The notes under the pieces are model-generated. The model searched no databases, was not told the origin of the DNA, and was given only the letters and a program-made list of their open reading frames with translations. Of a DNA stretch of 5,127 nt, positions 3,382-5,127 are shown in pieces. How positions within the stretch are numbered: the stretch's first letter is position 1; every line of letters begins with the position of its first letter. The position numbers and the translations under genes were made by a program. Source of the DNA: Candidatus Woesearchaeota archaeon (GTDB lineage Archaea; Nanobdellota; Nanobdellia; Woesearchaeales; ARS49); the NCBI GenBank assembly GCA_016203345.1, contig JACQMZ010000032.1, forward strand, positions 1 to 5,127, in the 5' to 3' direction.

Positions 3382-5127
3382 ATGGGAGAAGCAGAAACAT
3401 CAACAGAACGAATGAAACTGTTGTCGCAAAAACAGGCGAATATCAGAAACATTGCGACCAGCGCACACATCCACCACGGAAAGTGCGTTGCGCCACATAC
3501 ACGATTGCTCTTAACCGATGGTTCTGTCATCTCTGCAGAACAACTTTACGAGCGAGCATCACACGTTGGCAAAAAAGCAAGAGACAACGCTGACGAAACT
3601 ATCTATGACATTTCTGAACAGAACATTGAAGTTTTCTCCCTGAACAAGCAGACCGGCTCGATTGAGAAGAAAAACATCAGTCACGCTTGGAAGCTTGCAG
3701 GCGGAGAAGTAATTGCCGCCACACTCAGGAATGGTGCCAAGATCAGCACAACGCCAGAGCACAAATACATCGTGTTGCACGACATGGACTTTGTAGAAAA
3801 GGAAGCAAGCGAACTCAAACTCGGCGACCGCGTCGTGTGCGCAAGAAAGCTTGACTACAAGCACACTGCTAATCTTCAAAAAGAAATCCTGACACGTTTG
3901 CAGAACACTCCCTGTTATGTCACTCTTGCCAACGAATTCGGGAAAGATCTTAAGGATAAAATTCTTGAACACGGCACGAAAGTTATGTGCAGGAAATTAG
4001 GCATTGCTATAGCAACCAAATCATTTTATCACGGAGCCTGGCAGAACAGGTACGCGCTCAGCCACCTATTGAAACTAGCTCCTGTGTTTGACATATCCCT
4101 GCAGGAAGTGTATAGCAATATTGTCACGCTTTCGTTCAGGCCTGCAACAAAAAGCACAAAGGAAATGAGATTGCCCCGCGCCTTTGAAGACTTGTTTTAT
4201 CTCACAGGCCTGTTTTTCGGTGATGGAAGCGCACACAAGTTTGTGGTCGGCAAACAGGAACTCAAAGACAAAGTACTTGAAATTTGCCAATCACTTGGAA
4301 TACAGGCACGATACGTTCAAAACAAGCAAAGAACGCCAGAAATCCATACGAACGAGTGCCTGCACTATTTTCTTAACGCCATTTTTGGTTATCCTTTGAA
4401 AAACAAGAGCCATACGATCAGAATCAACGACTTGCTGTTCACTTCACCATCTGAAATGATTGCACAATTTGTGAAAGGGTATTTTGACACTGACGGATGC
4501 GTTGAACAATCCAGGCGAGCAATTTCTGTCAGCTCTGTCAGCAGAGGAATGTTGAAAGATCTTCAATTGCTGTTGTTACGGTTCGGATGCCAGGGCATTG
4601 TGCAAGACGACACCCTCTACATTTCAGGCCTCTCTGCAAAAAATTTCCTGGACAAGATCGGGTTTGGACTCTCTGGCAAGGCCCAACGAGCAAAAGAGCT
4701 GGTGTCAAGAGTACAAGGTAGCAACGTAGTCGACGTTATTCCACTCTCCAATGAAAAGCTCGTTGCTGTCAGAAAAGTACCGCAGGCAACAATCGATCAC
4801 CACTACTACAAGTATGAGACGGGCATATTAACGCCAACAGTCAGCACAGTTCTGGAATTGAAACAACAGTTTGCAGACCATCAACTCAGCACCCACTGGT
4901 TTGACAAGCTCACGACAGGCGATCTTGCCTTCATTGAAGTGATTGCACTTGCAAGGGAAAATGAGCCCATAGTCTATGACTTCTCAGTTCCTGACCATCG
5001 AAATTTTATCGCAGAAGGAATGGTCATTCACAACACAGCATTCACAGACAATCTTCTCGCCGCAGCAGGCCTCATGTCAGAAAAAAACGCAGGAGACCTT
5101 GACACCGGCATGATGACGTGGCAACAC
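3382..5127 (+). CDS. fusA: Elongation factor 2 (aEF-2) precursor, intein-interrupted, 3' end outside window
   Basis: One uninterrupted frame of 582 codons runs to the window edge. EF-2 is the GTPase that drives translocation on the ribosome. The N-extein (residues 1-34) ends RNIATSAHIHHGK, corresponding to EF-2 RNIGIIAHIDHGK. After the intein the C-extein resumes TAFTDNLLAAAGLMSEKNAG, matching EF-2 [20 protein letters not shown], so removing 3484-5034 restores the P-loop GKT. The visible GTPase part is only the G1 motif and following helix. Oddities: H31 stands where Asp is almost invariant, the residue after GKT is Ala, and the 11 residues GDLDTGMMTWQ do not resemble the usual GKxLxLDFDEQEQ leading to switch I. 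The ATG at 3382 gives a normal EF-2 N-terminus and has GGTGA (3374-3378) just upstream within the ndk end; ATG at 3412 is less likely. It is 3 nt after ndk and presumably in the same operon. Confidence 0.93.
   Translation, partial: MGEAETSTERMKLLSQKQANIRNIATSAHIHHGKCVAPHTRLLLTDGSVISAEQLYERASHVGKKARDNADETIYDISEQNIEVFSLNKQTGSIEKKNISHAWKLAGGEVIAATLRNGAKISTTPEHKYIVLHDMDFVEKEASELKLGDRVVCARKLDYKHTANLQKEILTRLQNTPCYVTLANEFGKDLKDKILEHGTKVMCRKLGIAIATKSFYHGAWQNRYALSHLLKLAPVFDISLQEVYSNIVTLSFRPATKSTKEMRLPRAFEDLFYLTGLFFGDGSAHKFVVGKQELKDKVLEICQSLGIQARYVQNKQRTPEIHTNECLHYFLNAIFGYPLKNKSHTIRINDLLFTSPSEMIAQFVKGYFDTDGCVEQSRRAISVSSVSRGMLKDLQLLLLRFGCQGIVQDDTLYISGLSAKNFLDKIGFGLSGKAQRAKELVSRVQGSNVVDVIPLSNEKLVAVRKVPQATIDHHYYKYETGILTPTVSTVLELKQQFADHQLSTHWFDKLTTGDLAFIEVIALARENEPIVYDFSVPDHRNFIAEGMVIHNTAFTDNLLAAAGLMSEKNAGDLDTGMMTWQH
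3484..5034 (+). mobile_element. Intein with LAGLIDADG homing endonuclease inside the EF-2 P-loop
   Basis: 517 residues, in frame, between Lys34 and the Thr of the GKT motif. Splicing elements in order: Cys1 in CVAPHTRLLLTDG (block A); TPEH with T90 and H93 (block B); VYDFSVPDHRNFIAEG with D499 and H505 (block F); MVIHN ending in H516-N517 (block G); and +1 Thr in the extein. This is a class 1 set, consistent with autocatalytic splicing. The N-terminal Hint half covers about residues 1-130 and the C-terminal half about 415-517; an endonuclease domain lies between. Codons in the insert end in T (CTT, ATT, GCT, TAT) visibly more often than in the ribosomal genes upstream, which would suit a separate history. 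The mature intein, once excised, could act as a site-specific DNase cutting intein-less EF-2 alleles. Boundaries are certain to the residue from the extein alignment. Confidence 0.95.
3949..4725 (+). other. Homing endonuclease domain of the intein (HTH-like segment plus two LAGLIDADG motifs)
   Basis: The first dodecapeptide, LTGLFFGDG (4201-4227, intein residues 240-248), and the second, FVKGYFDTDG (4468-4497, residues 329-338), both keep the acidic metal ligands (D247, and D335/D337 with the dodecapeptide aspartate aligned to D247 being D337). Two motifs in one chain mean a monomeric pseudo-symmetric nuclease. Upstream, about 3961-4140 (KVMCRKLGIAIATKSFYHG ... LLKLAPVFDISLQEVYSNIV) resembles the XRE-like helix-turn-helix that precedes LAGLIDADG domains in some archaeal inteins and group I intron proteins and could help DNA recognition. 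A KIGF...KAQRAKEL tail closes the domain. No frameshift or stop is seen, so the nuclease looks intact; activity is inferred. Confidence 0.85.

Noticed and set aside
3375..3593. + strand frame crossing the ndk end and EF-2 start
   Set aside because: Out of frame with the EF-2 extein and intein block A, both of which are well conserved in the 3382 frame.
3559..3972. Minus-strand open frame opposite the intein
   Set aside because: Antisense shadow of a clearly conserved intein N-terminal Hint region.

Overview
The window comes from an archaeon. Four consecutive genes encode archaeal/eukaryotic-type proteins (ribosomal L7Ae, S28e and L24e, and a long nucleoside diphosphate kinase), followed by the start of archaeal elongation factor 2. 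The compact layout (ATGA/GTGA overlaps, gaps of 2-3 nt), the long Ndk and the divergent EF-2 N-terminus fit a DPANN-type lineage such as Woesearchaeota, but that placement is only an inference. All supported genes are on the + strand.

Left part (1-1844): after what may be the tail of an upstream gene come two overlapping genes. The first (130-1002) has a C-terminal region resembling the CinA/PncC fold. The second (GTG at 999, to 1844) is a NadD/NMNAT-like nucleotidylyltransferase with GSFDP...H, GxD and S-x-TTVR signatures. Together they look like a two-gene version of a CinA-like plus NMNAT-like pairing connected with NAD metabolism. The CinA-like part seems to lack the usual catalytic loop, so it may be structural or regulatory.

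Middle (1845-3378): a clear archaeal promoter (TTTATAAA at 1871-1878) precedes a roughly 60-nt leader. The leader can fold into a 7-bp hairpin (1899-1905 with 1946-1952) enclosing box C-like and box D-like GA motifs, and its 3' arm runs into the Shine-Dalgarno of the L7Ae gene. L7Ae is the archaeal kink-turn binding protein, so this is a good candidate for autoregulation. The operon then runs rpl7ae - rps28e - rpl24e - ndk with very tight junctions.

Right part (3382-5127, open at the window edge): EF-2 follows ndk by 3 nt. Its P-loop is split between Lys and Thr of the GKT motif by a complete 517-residue intein (3484-5034). The intein has intact splice-junction residues (Cys1, TxxH, terminal His-Asn, +1 Thr), two intact LAGLIDADG motifs and a helix-turn-helix-like segment. 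EF-2 can bind GTP only after splicing. The P-loop also carries His where translational GTPases have a near-invariant Asp (HIHHGK instead of HIDHGK).
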